NCBI GenBank assembly: GCA_005223035.1
Contig: NJBK01000027.1
Span: 1 to 42,095 of the forward strand
Reading direction: 5' to 3'
Length of the DNA: 42,095 nucleotides
Source of the DNA: Chloroflexi bacterium B3_Chlor
Lineage (GTDB): Bacteria; Chloroflexota; Anaerolineae; UBA7937; B3-Chlor
Shown: piece by piece, positions 23,988 through 32,427 of the stretch
How the letters are laid out: the number at the start of each line of letters is the position of its first letter
How positions within the stretch are numbered: the stretch's first letter is position 1
Position numbers and translations under genes: made by a program
Notes under the pieces: model-generated
The model's input: the letters and a program-made list of their open reading frames with translations, nothing else
What the model was told of the DNA's origin: nothing
The model's database searches: none

Positions 23988-25547
23988 ATGGGTAAGATAA
24001 CCATTGATCCCATCACCCGCATTGAGGGACACCTGAAGATCGAAGCCGTGGTGGAAGACGGCGAGGTCAAGGATGCAAGGAGTTCGGGCACACTGTTTCG
24101 AGGCTTCGAGTTGATTCTGCGTGGCCGAGACCCGCGCGATGCTTCCCAATTGACGCAGCGTATCTGCGGCGTGTGTCCGCAGGTGCACGCTACGGCGTCC
24201 GTCTTGTGCTTGGATAGCGCTTTTGGCGTTGCCGACAAGATCACTGACAACGGCAGGATCATTCGCAATCTGCTCTTGGGCGCGAACTACGTTCAGTCCC
24301 ACATATTGCATTTCTACCACCTCGCAGCGCTGGACTACGTGGATGTGACGAGTGTGGCCACGTACGAGGGGGACAACGCCGCTCTGAACTCCATCAAGAA
24401 CTTCATCGCCCGCGGGGAGTTGGGTCCTTTCGTGCCGCGCTACGAGGGGGACTATCGACTGTCAGATGAGATGAATAGAGCGGCGACAGCCCACTATGTG
24501 GAGGCTCTTCGGCTAAGGCGGAAGGCTCAGGAGATGTTGGCGCTGTTTGGCGGCAAGATGCCGCACAACTGCGCCACAGTCGCAGGAGGAGTGACTGAGC
24601 ATCCTACCGTGGACAAGATAGTCTCCTTCCTGTGGAGACTGAATGAGATAAGGGACTTCATCGACAACACCTACATTCCAGACGTGCTAGGGGTCGCCGA
24701 GGCCTATGCCGACTACTTCTCAATCGGGGCAGGCTGCGGCAATCTGCTGGCCTACGGCGTCTTTGACCTAGACGGTTCAGAACCAGACTACTTGAGGAGG
24801 AAGCGACTGCTCCAGTCCGGTACTGTCTCGACGGATTTGAAGCTTGGAGACGTGGCTGCTGAGAGAATCGCAGAGTATGTCAAGCACTCTTGGTTTGCCG
24901 ACTCCAGCACTGGCAGATATCCCGGACTGGGTGAGACGGTGCCTCAACCAGGCAAGGCCGGAGCCTATTCGTGGCTGAAGTCTCCCCGGTATGACGGGAA
25001 GGTGTATGAGGTAGGTCCATTGGCCCGCACGATGGTCAATTATGTCGCCGGACATCCTACAGTCAAAGGGCTGGTGGATCCAGTCTTGTCTCGCTTCGAG
25101 GCCGGACCAGGAGCCCTGTTCTCAGTGCTGGGACGCCATGCTGCGCGAGCATTAGAGTGCAAGTACGTGGCCGATTCGATGGCCGACTGGGTGCTGCAGC
25201 TCAAGCCTGGTGAACCGGTATATACGGAATACGATATCCCCGAGAAAAGCTCAGGGATGGGATTAGTGTGCGGCCCTCGAGGGGCATTAGGCCACTGGAT
25301 CAAGATCGAGGATCACAAGATCGCCAACTACCAGTGCGTGGTGCCCACCACCTGGAACGCATCCCCAAGGGATGACGAGGGGACACCAGGGCCTATCGAA
25401 CAGGCGTTAATAGGGACTAAGATCAAGGATGAGAACAACCCCTTTGAGATAGTGCGCATTGTGCGCAGCTTCGACCCTTGTCTGGCGTGCGCCGTCCATG
25501 TGATAACACCGAAGGGTTCGGATTTGGGGCGTTTCCGCGTCTCGTAG
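23988..25547 (+). CDS. [NiFe] hydrogenase large subunit, group-1-like
   Basis: This 519-residue subunit carries the NiFe(CN)2CO active site that splits or makes H2. Nickel ligands are C60 and C63 in QRICGVCP and C498 and C501 in SFDPCLACAVH. After H504 a 15-residue tail (starting VITPKG) would be removed by an endoprotease such as the one encoded at 33427. DPITRIEGHLKIEAVVEDG, SSGTLFRGFELILRGRDPRDA and the C-terminal motif resemble group 1 hydrogenases. All four ligand positions are cysteine, so this subunit is not itself a selenoenzyme. It is 20 bp after the small subunit gene and is surrounded by Hdr and MetVF genes. Confidence 0.94.
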   Translation: MGKITIDPITRIEGHLKIEAVVEDGEVKDARSSGTLFRGFELILRGRDPRDASQLTQRICGVCPQVHATASVLCLDSAFGVADKITDNGRIIRNLLLGANYVQSHILHFYHLAALDYVDVTSVATYEGDNAALNSIKNFIARGELGPFVPRYEGDYRLSDEMNRAATAHYVEALRLRRKAQEMLALFGGKMPHNCATVAGGVTEHPTVDKIVSFLWRLNEIRDFIDNTYIPDVLGVAEAYADYFSIGAGCGNLLAYGVFDLDGSEPDYLRRKRLLQSGTVSTDLKLGDVAAERIAEYVKHSWFADSSTGRYPGLGETVPQPGKAGAYSWLKSPRYDGKVYEVGPLARTMVNYVAGHPTVKGLVDPVLSRFEAGPGALFSVLGRHAARALECKYVADSMADWVLQLKPGEPVYTEYDIPEKSSGMGLVCGPRGALGHWIKIEDHKIANYQCVVPTTWNASPRDDEGTPGPIEQALIGTKIKDENNPFEIVRIVRSFDPCLACAVHVITPKGSDLGRFRVS

Positions 25548-25613
25548 CGACTTCAGTCTGGGACGGAGTGGCATCCGCGACTGGGACTGAGCTTTTGAGA
25601 GAGTTATGTCCAG

Positions 25614-27497
25614 ATGATCCCTATACAACTGCTGCGTAAGGTCTCCATCTTCGAAGGACTTGACGACGATCAGCTGGAGAAGATAGCAGAGTTATGCACG
25701 GAGGAGATCCACGTTGCAGGCGCCTTGATTTTCAGGGAGACCGAACCAGCGAAGCAACTATACATCCCCAGGGAAGGCACAGTGGCTCTGGAGATGGGCA
25801 TACGGTTGTGGCCAGAAAAGACGATCAGAGACATGACCATCGAAATACTGAGTCCGGGTGAGCCCTTTGGCTTGTCGGCCCTCACGGAATCTGACGTTCT
25901 GACCATGTCTGCCAGGGCGTTGCACCGGTGCAGACTCATCGTCTTGCGGTCAGATGCCCTGCGGCGCTTGATGGACTCTGATCATGTCATGGGTCACAGG
26001 GTCAGCAGCGGGATTGCCGATCTGGTTGCTGAGCGGCTGCGTGACACCAGGCTGAAGCTCTCAGAACTCCTGGGGCAGAGCCAGGTGGCGCGCGAGCAGA
26101 CGCCCGAAGAATCGACCGCCATTCGAAGGATCCAGTACGGCATCAATTTCAGATGGATCGCTGTGGCCGGCGTGATCTCGATGACACTCGCTGCCAATCT
26201 GCTGTTCGGCATAAGGTTCCCTGCACTTCCTGTGGTTATCATCGCGGCCGTGATCGCCTTATACAACCTGTTGTTCTGGCGATATACCGAGCGTCTCGAG
26301 GCTGAGGAATCCATCCACGTAATCGCCAAGGTCAGGAGGTATGTCTGGGTACAATCTGCTGCCGATCTGGTCGCAACAACGGCCATCATTCACTACACGG
26401 GAGGCGTGGAAAACCCCCTCATCCTGTACTACGTCTTCCACGTGATCCTGGCCAGCATCATCTTGCCCTATACATTGGCCTACCTGTTGGCGACTCTTGC
26501 CGTGGGGTTGCTTTCCGCACTGGTGGCACTCGAGTACTTCCAAGTTATCCCCCACGTTCACCTGGAGGGACTGGTGCCACCCGACCTTTACCTTCACGCG
26601 CCGTTCGTGCTGGCCGTCCTCTTCGGCTTCGGAACCACGCTCTACATCAGCGCTTATCTGACCACGGCCATCGCGGGAGAGCTGCGAAAGAGGCAACGCG
26701 AAACGGTTGCACTTCGGGATCGGCTGCTGCTCGAGGCCGAGGAACTGCAGAAGGCCAACGAGGAACTGGTCAGACTCGACAGGCTGAAGACCTACTTCCT
26801 GGCCATGGCATCTCACGATTTGAAGACACCCCTCGCGGCCGTGCAAAGCTATCTGCAGGTGATGCTTGGCGGGTTCGTCGGCGAACTGAGCGACGAGCAT
26901 ACCCACATGCTCAAGAGAAGCAGCGCGAGAATACAGGAGCTCTTTGAGCTTATCAACCGTTTCTTGGACCTGGCCCAGATCGAGAAGGGCAAAGTCGTCG
27001 AGGAGATGGAGATGATATCCCTGCAAGGCGTACTCAACTCCTGCGTGGAAGAAATCGAAGTGCTTGCCGCGGAGAAATCGCAGGAACTGATAGCAGACAT
27101 CCCATCTGACTTGCCAACGACCTACGGTTCTGCGAGCCATTTGAGGCAAGTGGTGACCAATCTGTTGAGCAACGGTGTCAAGTTCACGCCGGAAGGGGGA
27201 TCCATCACGATTCGCGCACAGGAAAAGGGCACCCATATTGAAGTAGCCGTCATGGACACCGGAGTGGGCATTGCCCCCGATGACCTACCGCATTTGTTCG
27301 AACAGTTCTTTCGCGGTGAAGGAGGCGCCACAGCCACCGGTACAGGCCTAGGCCTTTCCATTGTCAAGAGAATAGTGGAAGCACATCAAGGCGAGATCTG
27401 GGCTGAGTCACCCTACATCGAAGGGCAGCCTGGAGCGAAATTCGTGTTCACTCTGCCCAAAGGCCAACCTGCGGGGATAAAGGTCTTTGGCGACTAG
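25614..27497 (+). CDS. Sensor histidine kinase with cyclic-nucleotide-type domain and 6 TM
   Basis: This is a 627-residue sensor kinase. Residues about 1-140 form a cNMP-binding/CRP-type beta barrel (LLRKVSIFEGLDDDQLEKIA, PGEPFGLSALTESDVLTMSA), here without a DNA-binding domain. About six hydrophobic helices follow between 175 and 350. A short coiled coil (RQRETVALRDRLLLEAEELQ) leads to the HisKA domain with phospho-acceptor H401 in ASHDLKTPLAAV. The ATPase domain has the N box LLSNGVKFTPEGGS, DTGVGIAPDDLPHLFEQF and GTGLGLSIVKRIV. It lies 66 bp after the hydrogenase gene and before metF1 and two receiver genes, so it probably senses a redox, gas or nucleotide cue tied to this metabolism. The ligand is unknown, and the ribosome site at this ATG is weak. 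Confidence 0.9.
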   Translation: MIPIQLLRKVSIFEGLDDDQLEKIAELCTEEIHVAGALIFRETEPAKQLYIPREGTVALEMGIRLWPEKTIRDMTIEILSPGEPFGLSALTESDVLTMSARALHRCRLIVLRSDALRRLMDSDHVMGHRVSSGIADLVAERLRDTRLKLSELLGQSQVAREQTPEESTAIRRIQYGINFRWIAVAGVISMTLAANLLFGIRFPALPVVIIAAVIALYNLLFWRYTERLEAEESIHVIAKVRRYVWVQSAADLVATTAIIHYTGGVENPLILYYVFHVILASIILPYTLAYLLATLAVGLLSALVALEYFQVIPHVHLEGLVPPDLYLHAPFVLAVLFGFGTTLYISAYLTTAIAGELRKRQRETVALRDRLLLEAEELQKANEELVRLDRLKTYFLAMASHDLKTPLAAVQSYLQVMLGGFVGELSDEHTHMLKRSSARIQELFELINRFLDLAQIEKGKVVEEMEMISLQGVLNSCVEEIEVLAAEKSQELIADIPSDLPTTYGSASHLRQVVTNLLSNGVKFTPEGGSITIRAQEKGTHIEVAVMDTGVGIAPDDLPHLFEQFFRGEGGATATGTGLGLSIVKRIVEAHQGEIWAESPYIEGQPGAKFVFTLPKGQPAGIKVFGD

Positions 27498-27532
27498 CAC
27501 ATGGGAAAGCTATTGGGAGCAGGTGAGGCAGC

Positions 27533-28450
27533 ATGAAGAGTGGAAGCAATCTGGAGAAAGTGTTGACCGAAGGCCACTTCGCGGTCACGTCAGAGATGGG
27601 GCCTCCCAAGGGCACCAGCGCCGACTTTGTTCGGAAGACTGCCGAGCACCTCAAGCACTGCTGTGATGCCATGAATGTCACCGATAACCAAACAGCCATC
27701 GTACGCATGTCCAGCCTGGCAGCCTGCGCGATCCTGAGGCAGATGGGCATAGACCCTGTGATGCAGATGGTAACGCGTGACAGAAACAGACTGGCTATGC
27801 AGAGCGACATCCTGGGAGCGGTGGCGCTGGGCATACGTAACCTGCTGTGCCTTACCGGTGATCACCAGAAGTTCGGCAACCACCCCACTGCCAAGAACGT
27901 CCACGACATTGACTCTATCCAGCTGGAGCAGATGATCAAGACGATGAGAGATGATGGTCTGTTCATGAGCGAGGACAAGATTTCTGGTGATGTGCCGATC
28001 TTCATCGGGGCCGCTGCCAACCCTTTCGCAGACCCCTTCGAGTTTCGGGTGCTTCGGCTCGCCAAGAAGATCAAGGCAGGCGCCGATTTCATTCAGACAC
28101 AGGCCGTCTTCGACATCCCTCGCTTCGCGAAGTGGATGGAAATGGTACGGGATCAGGGCCTCCACGAGCAGGTGTACATCCTAGCAGGGCTGATCCCCAT
28201 GAAATCGGTCGGTATGGCCCGCTACATGAAGAAGTACGTGGCCGGTCTGATGATCCCTGATGAGTTGGTCGAGCGGATGGCAGGCACCTCGGACGCCAAG
28301 GAGGAAGGTGTCAACATCGCCTGTGAGTTGATAGAGCAGATTCGGGACATCCCTGGCGTTCGCGGAATACACATCATGGCTGTGGCCTGGGAAGAGATCG
28401 TGCCGGGGATTGTGGAGAGAGCACAGCTCTTGCCTAGACCGATTGTGTGA
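27533..28450 (+). CDS. metF: Methylene-THF reductase MetF (copy 1)
   Basis: This 305-residue FAD-dependent TIM-barrel enzyme reduces 5,10-methylene-THF to methyl-THF, feeding AcsE. Visible family blocks: FAVTSEMGPPKG with the catalytic-type Glu at the first strand, DAMNVTDNQ, MQMVTRDRNRLAMQSDILGA, NLLCLTGDHQKFGNHP, FIGAAANPFADPFE, ADFIQTQAVFD and YILAGLIPMKS. It is short, without the regulatory domain of eukaryotic enzymes, as usual for forms that work with MetV. It lies between the sensor kinase and the receiver genes, and is similar in length and motif order to copy 2 at 30074. Confidence 0.92.
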   Translation: MKSGSNLEKVLTEGHFAVTSEMGPPKGTSADFVRKTAEHLKHCCDAMNVTDNQTAIVRMSSLAACAILRQMGIDPVMQMVTRDRNRLAMQSDILGAVALGIRNLLCLTGDHQKFGNHPTAKNVHDIDSIQLEQMIKTMRDDGLFMSEDKISGDVPIFIGAAANPFADPFEFRVLRLAKKIKAGADFIQTQAVFDIPRFAKWMEMVRDQGLHEQVYILAGLIPMKSVGMARYMKKYVAGLMIPDELVERMAGTSDAKEEGVNIACELIEQIRDIPGVRGIHIMAVAWEEIVPGIVERAQLLPRPIV

Positions 28451-28471
28451 CCTTGAGAACTGGGGGGAGAA

Positions 28472-28867
28472 ATGGAGACGCGGCCAAAGTTGTTGGTGGT
28501 TGATGATGATCCTGATATTCTGGACGCCATCACGACCATCCTCGGAACCCAACCCTACTCCATAGAGACGGCCCGTGACGGGGTAGAGTGCCTGGACAAG
28601 GTGAGGGAGGACACCCCAGACCTGATCATCTTGGACCTCTTGATGCCCAGGAAGGATGGTTTTGCTGTCGTTCGAGAACTGAGGGAGAATCCCAAATACG
28701 CTAAGGTACCGATCCTCATCTTGACTTCGGTCAGAGAGGATGCAAGCCGCAGGCGGTATGAACTGGAGACTGGATTGGCGATGGATGTCCAGGACTACGT
28801 TGAGAAACCCATCTCGCCCATGGATCTCATTGATCGGGTGAGATCGTTGCTAGGGAGCAGCAAGTAG
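28472..28867 (+). CDS. Single-domain response regulator (copy 1)
   Basis: This 131-residue CheY-like receiver has the acidic pocket D11-D13, phospho-acceptor D55 in DLIILDLLMP, the switch T85-S86 in ILTSV and K112 in YVEKPISP. There is no output domain, so it must act through protein contact or as a phosphate relay. A GGGGGGA ribosome site lies just before the ATG. It follows metF1 by 21 bp and is probably a partner of the kinase at 25614, which itself lacks a receiver. Confidence 0.92.
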   Translation: METRPKLLVVDDDPDILDAITTILGTQPYSIETARDGVECLDKVREDTPDLIILDLLMPRKDGFAVVRELRENPKYAKVPILILTSVREDASRRRYELETGLAMDVQDYVEKPISPMDLIDRVRSLLGSSK

Positions 28868-28904
28868 ACAGTTCGTATTCGAGAATCAAACTTGGAGGAG
28901 GCAA

Positions 28905-29303
28905 ATGGCTGACCCGGCGAAGATATTGCTCGTTGACGATGACCCTGACTTCGTGGAGGCGACGAAGATCGTCCTGGAGAGTGCACCTTACGACGTGGCC
29001 GTGGCTTACAATGGCGAGGAGGCGCTGCAGAAAGTGAGCGAAGTCAACCCAGATCTGATCATCCTGGACATTATCATGCCTGAGCAGGATGGCTTCAAGG
29101 TCTGCGAAGCCCTCAAGAGCGACCCGGAACTAGCGCAGATACCGGTGATCATGCTGACCAGCCTATCACAGCGGATGGGTGAGACGGCTTTTTCTCTGAC
29201 CGACGGGATGATGCTAGAGGCGGACGACTACGTGGACAAGCCGGTCACTCCCGACGAGCTGCTCAACCGCGTGAAGAAGTTTCTAGAGAGAGGAACAAAG
29301 TAG
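28905..29303 (+). CDS. Single-domain response regulator (copy 2)
   Basis: This is a 132-residue receiver with D11-D13, D55 in DLIILDIIMPEQDG, T/S in MLTSLSQ and the conserved Lys in YVDKPVTP. It differs enough from the receiver just upstream to be an old duplicate or an independent partner. A strong GGAGGAGG ribosome site precedes it. Without an output domain, one of the pair could be a phosphate sink for the other. Confidence 0.92.
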   Translation: MADPAKILLVDDDPDFVEATKIVLESAPYDVAVAYNGEEALQKVSEVNPDLIILDIIMPEQDGFKVCEALKSDPELAQIPVIMLTSLSQRMGETAFSLTDGMMLEADDYVDKPVTPDELLNRVKKFLERGTK

Positions 29304-29382
29304 CTAGTATGGCCGTTCCACAGGTTCTGAGCAGGAGAACCACTCGCTCTGGAGAGCGATAGTAGAAGAGGAAACGTAGGAA

Positions 29383-30060
29383 ATGCTTGTCTCTGAACAG
29401 AAACCTTTAGAAGAGATCCTGCACTCCCTGGATGGCGATGGCACTGTCTTCCTACTGGGTTGCCGGGGTTGCGCCGAGGCATCTCACACCGGCGGAGAGC
29501 AAGAAGTTCGGACCATGAAAGCCAATCTTGAAGAGGCGGGCAAGATTGTCTCGGGCTGGACCGCGCTGGACTTTCTGTGCCAGAAAGCCCTGGTCAAGAC
29601 AGGTCTACAGGCTTTCCGCGATCAGATCTTGGCCAGCGATTCGCTCCTGGTGATGTGCTGTGGTGTCGGTGTGCAAGCTACGGCAGCGGTCGTGGATAAG
29701 GTCGTACATCCTGGCTGCAACACTCTCTCGATGGGCGGGGCGCAAGGCGAATGGCGCGGTAGCGAGCGCTGCGCAGAGTGCGGTGCCTGCCTGTTGGACT
29801 ACACTGGTGGTATCTGCCCCATCACCGCCTGCACCAAGAGCCTGATCAATGGGCCGTGCGGCGGCGCTCGTGATGGCAGATGCGAACACCAGCCCGATGT
29901 CCGTCCCTGTGGCTGGCAACAGATATACGAACGTCTCAAGAAGCTAGACCATCTGGACAAACTAAGGGAGATCCACACGCCTCAGGACTACGCCAAGGCG
30001 GAGCCCCCCAAGGCCCTGCGATCCACAACATTCTGGGCTCTGGAGCACGTGGAGGAGTAG
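29383..30060 (+). CDS. metV: MetV, methylene-THF reductase partner subunit (copy 2)
   Basis: This 225-residue second MetV has the same architecture as copy 1: VFLLGCRGCAEASHTGGEQEV at about residues 24-44, LVMCCGVGVQATAAVVDKV, and the cysteine-rich end with RCAECGACLLDYTGGICP, ACTKSLINGPCGG and GRCEHQPDVRPCGW. In the first block, copy 1 has Cys-Thr-Val-Cys where this copy has Cys-Ala-Glu-Ala, so a potential ligand is missing here. It is followed after 13 bp by metF2, making a compact metVF pair. Confidence 0.88.
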   Translation: MLVSEQKPLEEILHSLDGDGTVFLLGCRGCAEASHTGGEQEVRTMKANLEEAGKIVSGWTALDFLCQKALVKTGLQAFRDQILASDSLLVMCCGVGVQATAAVVDKVVHPGCNTLSMGGAQGEWRGSERCAECGACLLDYTGGICPITACTKSLINGPCGGARDGRCEHQPDVRPCGWQQIYERLKKLDHLDKLREIHTPQDYAKAEPPKALRSTTFWALEHVEE

Positions 30061-30073
30061 ACGCGAGGAAGAC

Positions 30074-30961
30074 ATGAAGCTCACGCAACTCTTCGCCGAT
30101 GGCAGGTTTGTAATAACCTCGGAGGCTGGCCCACCCAAAGGCGTCGACACGACAAAGATGCTGGAAGAGGTCGCCCTGCTCAGAGGAAGAGTGGACGCCT
30201 TCAACGTCACTGACCAGCAAAGCTCGGTTATGAGACTGGGCTCCTTGGCGGCCAGTCACCTTCTCAAGCAACAGGGCGCGGAGCCCATATTCCAGCTCAC
30301 GTGCCGAGATCGGAATCGGATAGCTTTGCAGTCCGATCTTCTGAGCGCTTACGCCTTGGGGATCGAGAACGTCCTCTGCCTCACCGGTGACTATGTATCC
30401 TTGGGAGATCACCCTGGGGCCAAACCCGTCTTCGACTTGGATTCGGTGTCCTTGATCCACACGATCAAGACCCTGTGTGAAGGGCATGACTTGGCCGGCA
30501 ATGAACTGATGGGAAAGCCTGACTTCTGTATCGGGGCTGTGGTGAGCCCAGGCGCCGACCCTATAGAGCCCCAGATCATCAAGATGGAGAACAAGATTGA
30601 GGCCGGTGCACAGTTCTTCCAGACACAGGCGGTCTATGACTTGGACCAGTTCAGCGACTTCATGAAACAAGTCAAACACCTGAGGGTGCCCATTCTAGGG
30701 GGAATCATCCTCTTGAAGTCGGCTGGTATGGCGCGCTTCATGAACCGAAACGTAGCGGGGGTCTACGTACCCGACAATCTCATCGACAAGATGGATGAGT
30801 CGACGGACAAAGTGGCAACGAGCATCGAGATAGCGGCTGAACTCATCAAAGCGATCAAGGACGTCTGTCAGGGAGTCCACATCATGGCTCTGGGGTGGGA
30901 GAAGTGGGTGCCCGACCTTCTAAGAGAAGCAGGGTTGTGGGACCGCCTGAGCTCGTCATGA
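30074..30961 (+). CDS. metF: Methylene-THF reductase MetF (copy 2)
   Basis: This 295-residue second MetF has FVITSEAGPPKG, DAFNVTDQQSSVMRLGSLAA, IFQLTCRDRNRIALQSDLL, NVLCLTGDYVSLGDHPGAKP, FCIGAVVSPGADP, AQFFQTQAVYD and ILGGIILLKSAGMARFMN. It is clearly homologous to copy 1 but diverged throughout. The position directly between metV2 and hdrCB matches the metVF-hdr arrangement of acetogens where the reductase is part of an Hdr-type complex. It is therefore the better candidate for the main Wood-Ljungdahl reductase, with copy 1 as an alternative isoform. Confidence 0.92.
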   Translation: MKLTQLFADGRFVITSEAGPPKGVDTTKMLEEVALLRGRVDAFNVTDQQSSVMRLGSLAASHLLKQQGAEPIFQLTCRDRNRIALQSDLLSAYALGIENVLCLTGDYVSLGDHPGAKPVFDLDSVSLIHTIKTLCEGHDLAGNELMGKPDFCIGAVVSPGADPIEPQIIKMENKIEAGAQFFQTQAVYDLDQFSDFMKQVKHLRVPILGGIILLKSAGMARFMNRNVAGVYVPDNLIDKMDESTDKVATSIEIAAELIKAIKDVCQGVHIMALGWEKWVPDLLREAGLWDRLSSS

Positions 30962-30980
30962 GACCCTAAGGAAGAACAGG

Positions 30981-32408
30981 ATGACAACAACTGGTGCAAG
31001 AGTCAAGGAAGAGAACCTGGCTCAAATCATGGAACACCGCTTCGGTGAGAATGTATATGCGTGCTACCAGTGCCTCAGATGCAGCAGCGGCTGCCCGTTG
31101 TCCGAGCACTTCGACTTGACACCCAGCCAAGTGATGCGCTACCTCCAACTCGGCATAGATGACCCGGTCCTCCGGTCCAAGACCATCTGGCTATGCAGTT
31201 CCTGCCAGGCCTGTAGCACACGTTGTCCCCAGGGGCTGGATCTCGTTCGCATCATGGACGAACTGAAGGCCATCAGCAAGGAGAAGGACATCGAGCCAGC
31301 GGTCTCCAGTATCCCCCGGTTGTACGACATCTTCCTCAGAGATGTCCGCCTGTTGGGCCGTACTTATGAGCTGGGCCTGGCTGCAGAACTGGGGCTGCGC
31401 AGCGGCGATCCGTTCAAGGACCTGCCCATGGGTCTCGAGATGTTACGCAAGGGGAAATTCAGCATACTGCCCAGTCGCACATCCTACCCTCGGCGGATTA
31501 CGCGACAAGAAGTCAAATCCAACCAGATGGCCTACTATCCTGGCTGCTCCTTGCATTCCACCGCCGCGGAGCTGAATGCGTCAATTAGGTCAGTATTCCG
31601 AGAATTGGGCGTCGACCTGGTGGAACCCAAAGGCTGGGTTTGCTGCGGCAGCACGCCCGCTCACGCTACGGATCACTTCTTGGCCACCCAAATGGCAATG
31701 AGGAATCTTGCGCTCATCGAGCGGAGGGGCTTTGAGGAAGTGACGGTGGCTTGTCTCGGCTGCTTCTCCCGCTTCAAGTGGGCCCTGCACGATATCGCGA
31801 ATGAACCCGAACTCAAGGAGCGGGTGGATGAAGAACTTGGCTACGAATATCAAGACAACCTGCGTGTGCGATACGTTGTTGATGTTCTCGCTGACAATGT
31901 GGGCCTGCCGTCCATAGCTCAAAGAGTTCGCAACCCCCTAGAGGGACTGCGCGTGGTGTGCTACTACGGGTGTGTCTATACGCGTCCCCCGAAGGTCACT
32001 CAGGCCGAGCACATCGAGTATCCCATGACCCTCGATCACATTGTGGAAAGCGTAGGTGTGGAAAGCCTCGACTGGTCATATAAGACCGAGTGCTGCGGGG
32101 CCACGCTGTCCATGACCGAGACGAACCTAGCCCTCCACTTGACGAGGAAGATCCTTGACAATGCTAGAGCGGTGGGCGCTGAAGCTGTGGTGGTGTCCTG
32201 TCCCCTGTGTCATATGAACCTCGATGCGCGGCAAGGACAACTGGAGCTAGACTACAGCATGCCAATCCTATACATCACCCAATTGATGGGACTGGCCTTC
32301 GGGTTGCCAAACAAGGAGTTAGCCATAGACAAGAACATAGTTAGTCCCCACAGCCTCTTGCAGGAAAAGAGGCTGCTGGCTACTGCACACCAAGAAAAGA
32401 GCGAATAG
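30981..32408 (+). CDS. hdrCB: HdrC-HdrB fusion (heterodisulfide-reductase-like CCG protein)
   Basis: This is a 475-residue fusion of the HdrC and HdrB subunits. Residues 1-90 are HdrC-like with two Fe4S4 motifs, C28/C31/C34/C38 and C72/C75/C78/C82. Residues 185-270 and 325-415 are two CCG domains: C189, CC221-222, C258/C261, then C327/C331, CC371-372, C407/C410. In methanogens these domains hold two noncubane Fe4S4 clusters that reduce CoM-S-S-CoB. Bacteria usually have no such heterodisulfide, so the acceptor is probably MetVF or an unknown disulfide. It lies 20 bp after metF2 but about 9 kb from the hdrA fusion within the same run. Confidence 0.9.
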   Translation: MTTTGARVKEENLAQIMEHRFGENVYACYQCLRCSSGCPLSEHFDLTPSQVMRYLQLGIDDPVLRSKTIWLCSSCQACSTRCPQGLDLVRIMDELKAISKEKDIEPAVSSIPRLYDIFLRDVRLLGRTYELGLAAELGLRSGDPFKDLPMGLEMLRKGKFSILPSRTSYPRRITRQEVKSNQMAYYPGCSLHSTAAELNASIRSVFRELGVDLVEPKGWVCCGSTPAHATDHFLATQMAMRNLALIERRGFEEVTVACLGCFSRFKWALHDIANEPELKERVDEELGYEYQDNLRVRYVVDVLADNVGLPSIAQRVRNPLEGLRVVCYYGCVYTRPPKVTQAEHIEYPMTLDHIVESVGVESLDWSYKTECCGATLSMTETNLALHLTRKILDNARAVGAEAVVVSCPLCHMNLDARQGQLELDYSMPILYITQLMGLAFGLPNKELAIDKNIVSPHSLLQEKRLLATAHQEKSE

Positions 32409-32427
32409 AATAGGGAGGATGGAGTTC

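Noticed and set aside
23087-25547. Standard group 3c MvhG/MvhA pair
   Set aside because: The small subunit is longer and has the group 1 blocks (FYGQLIHENCPRR and the NWCVGSGAPCIGC region). Only the neighbourhood suggests Mvh.
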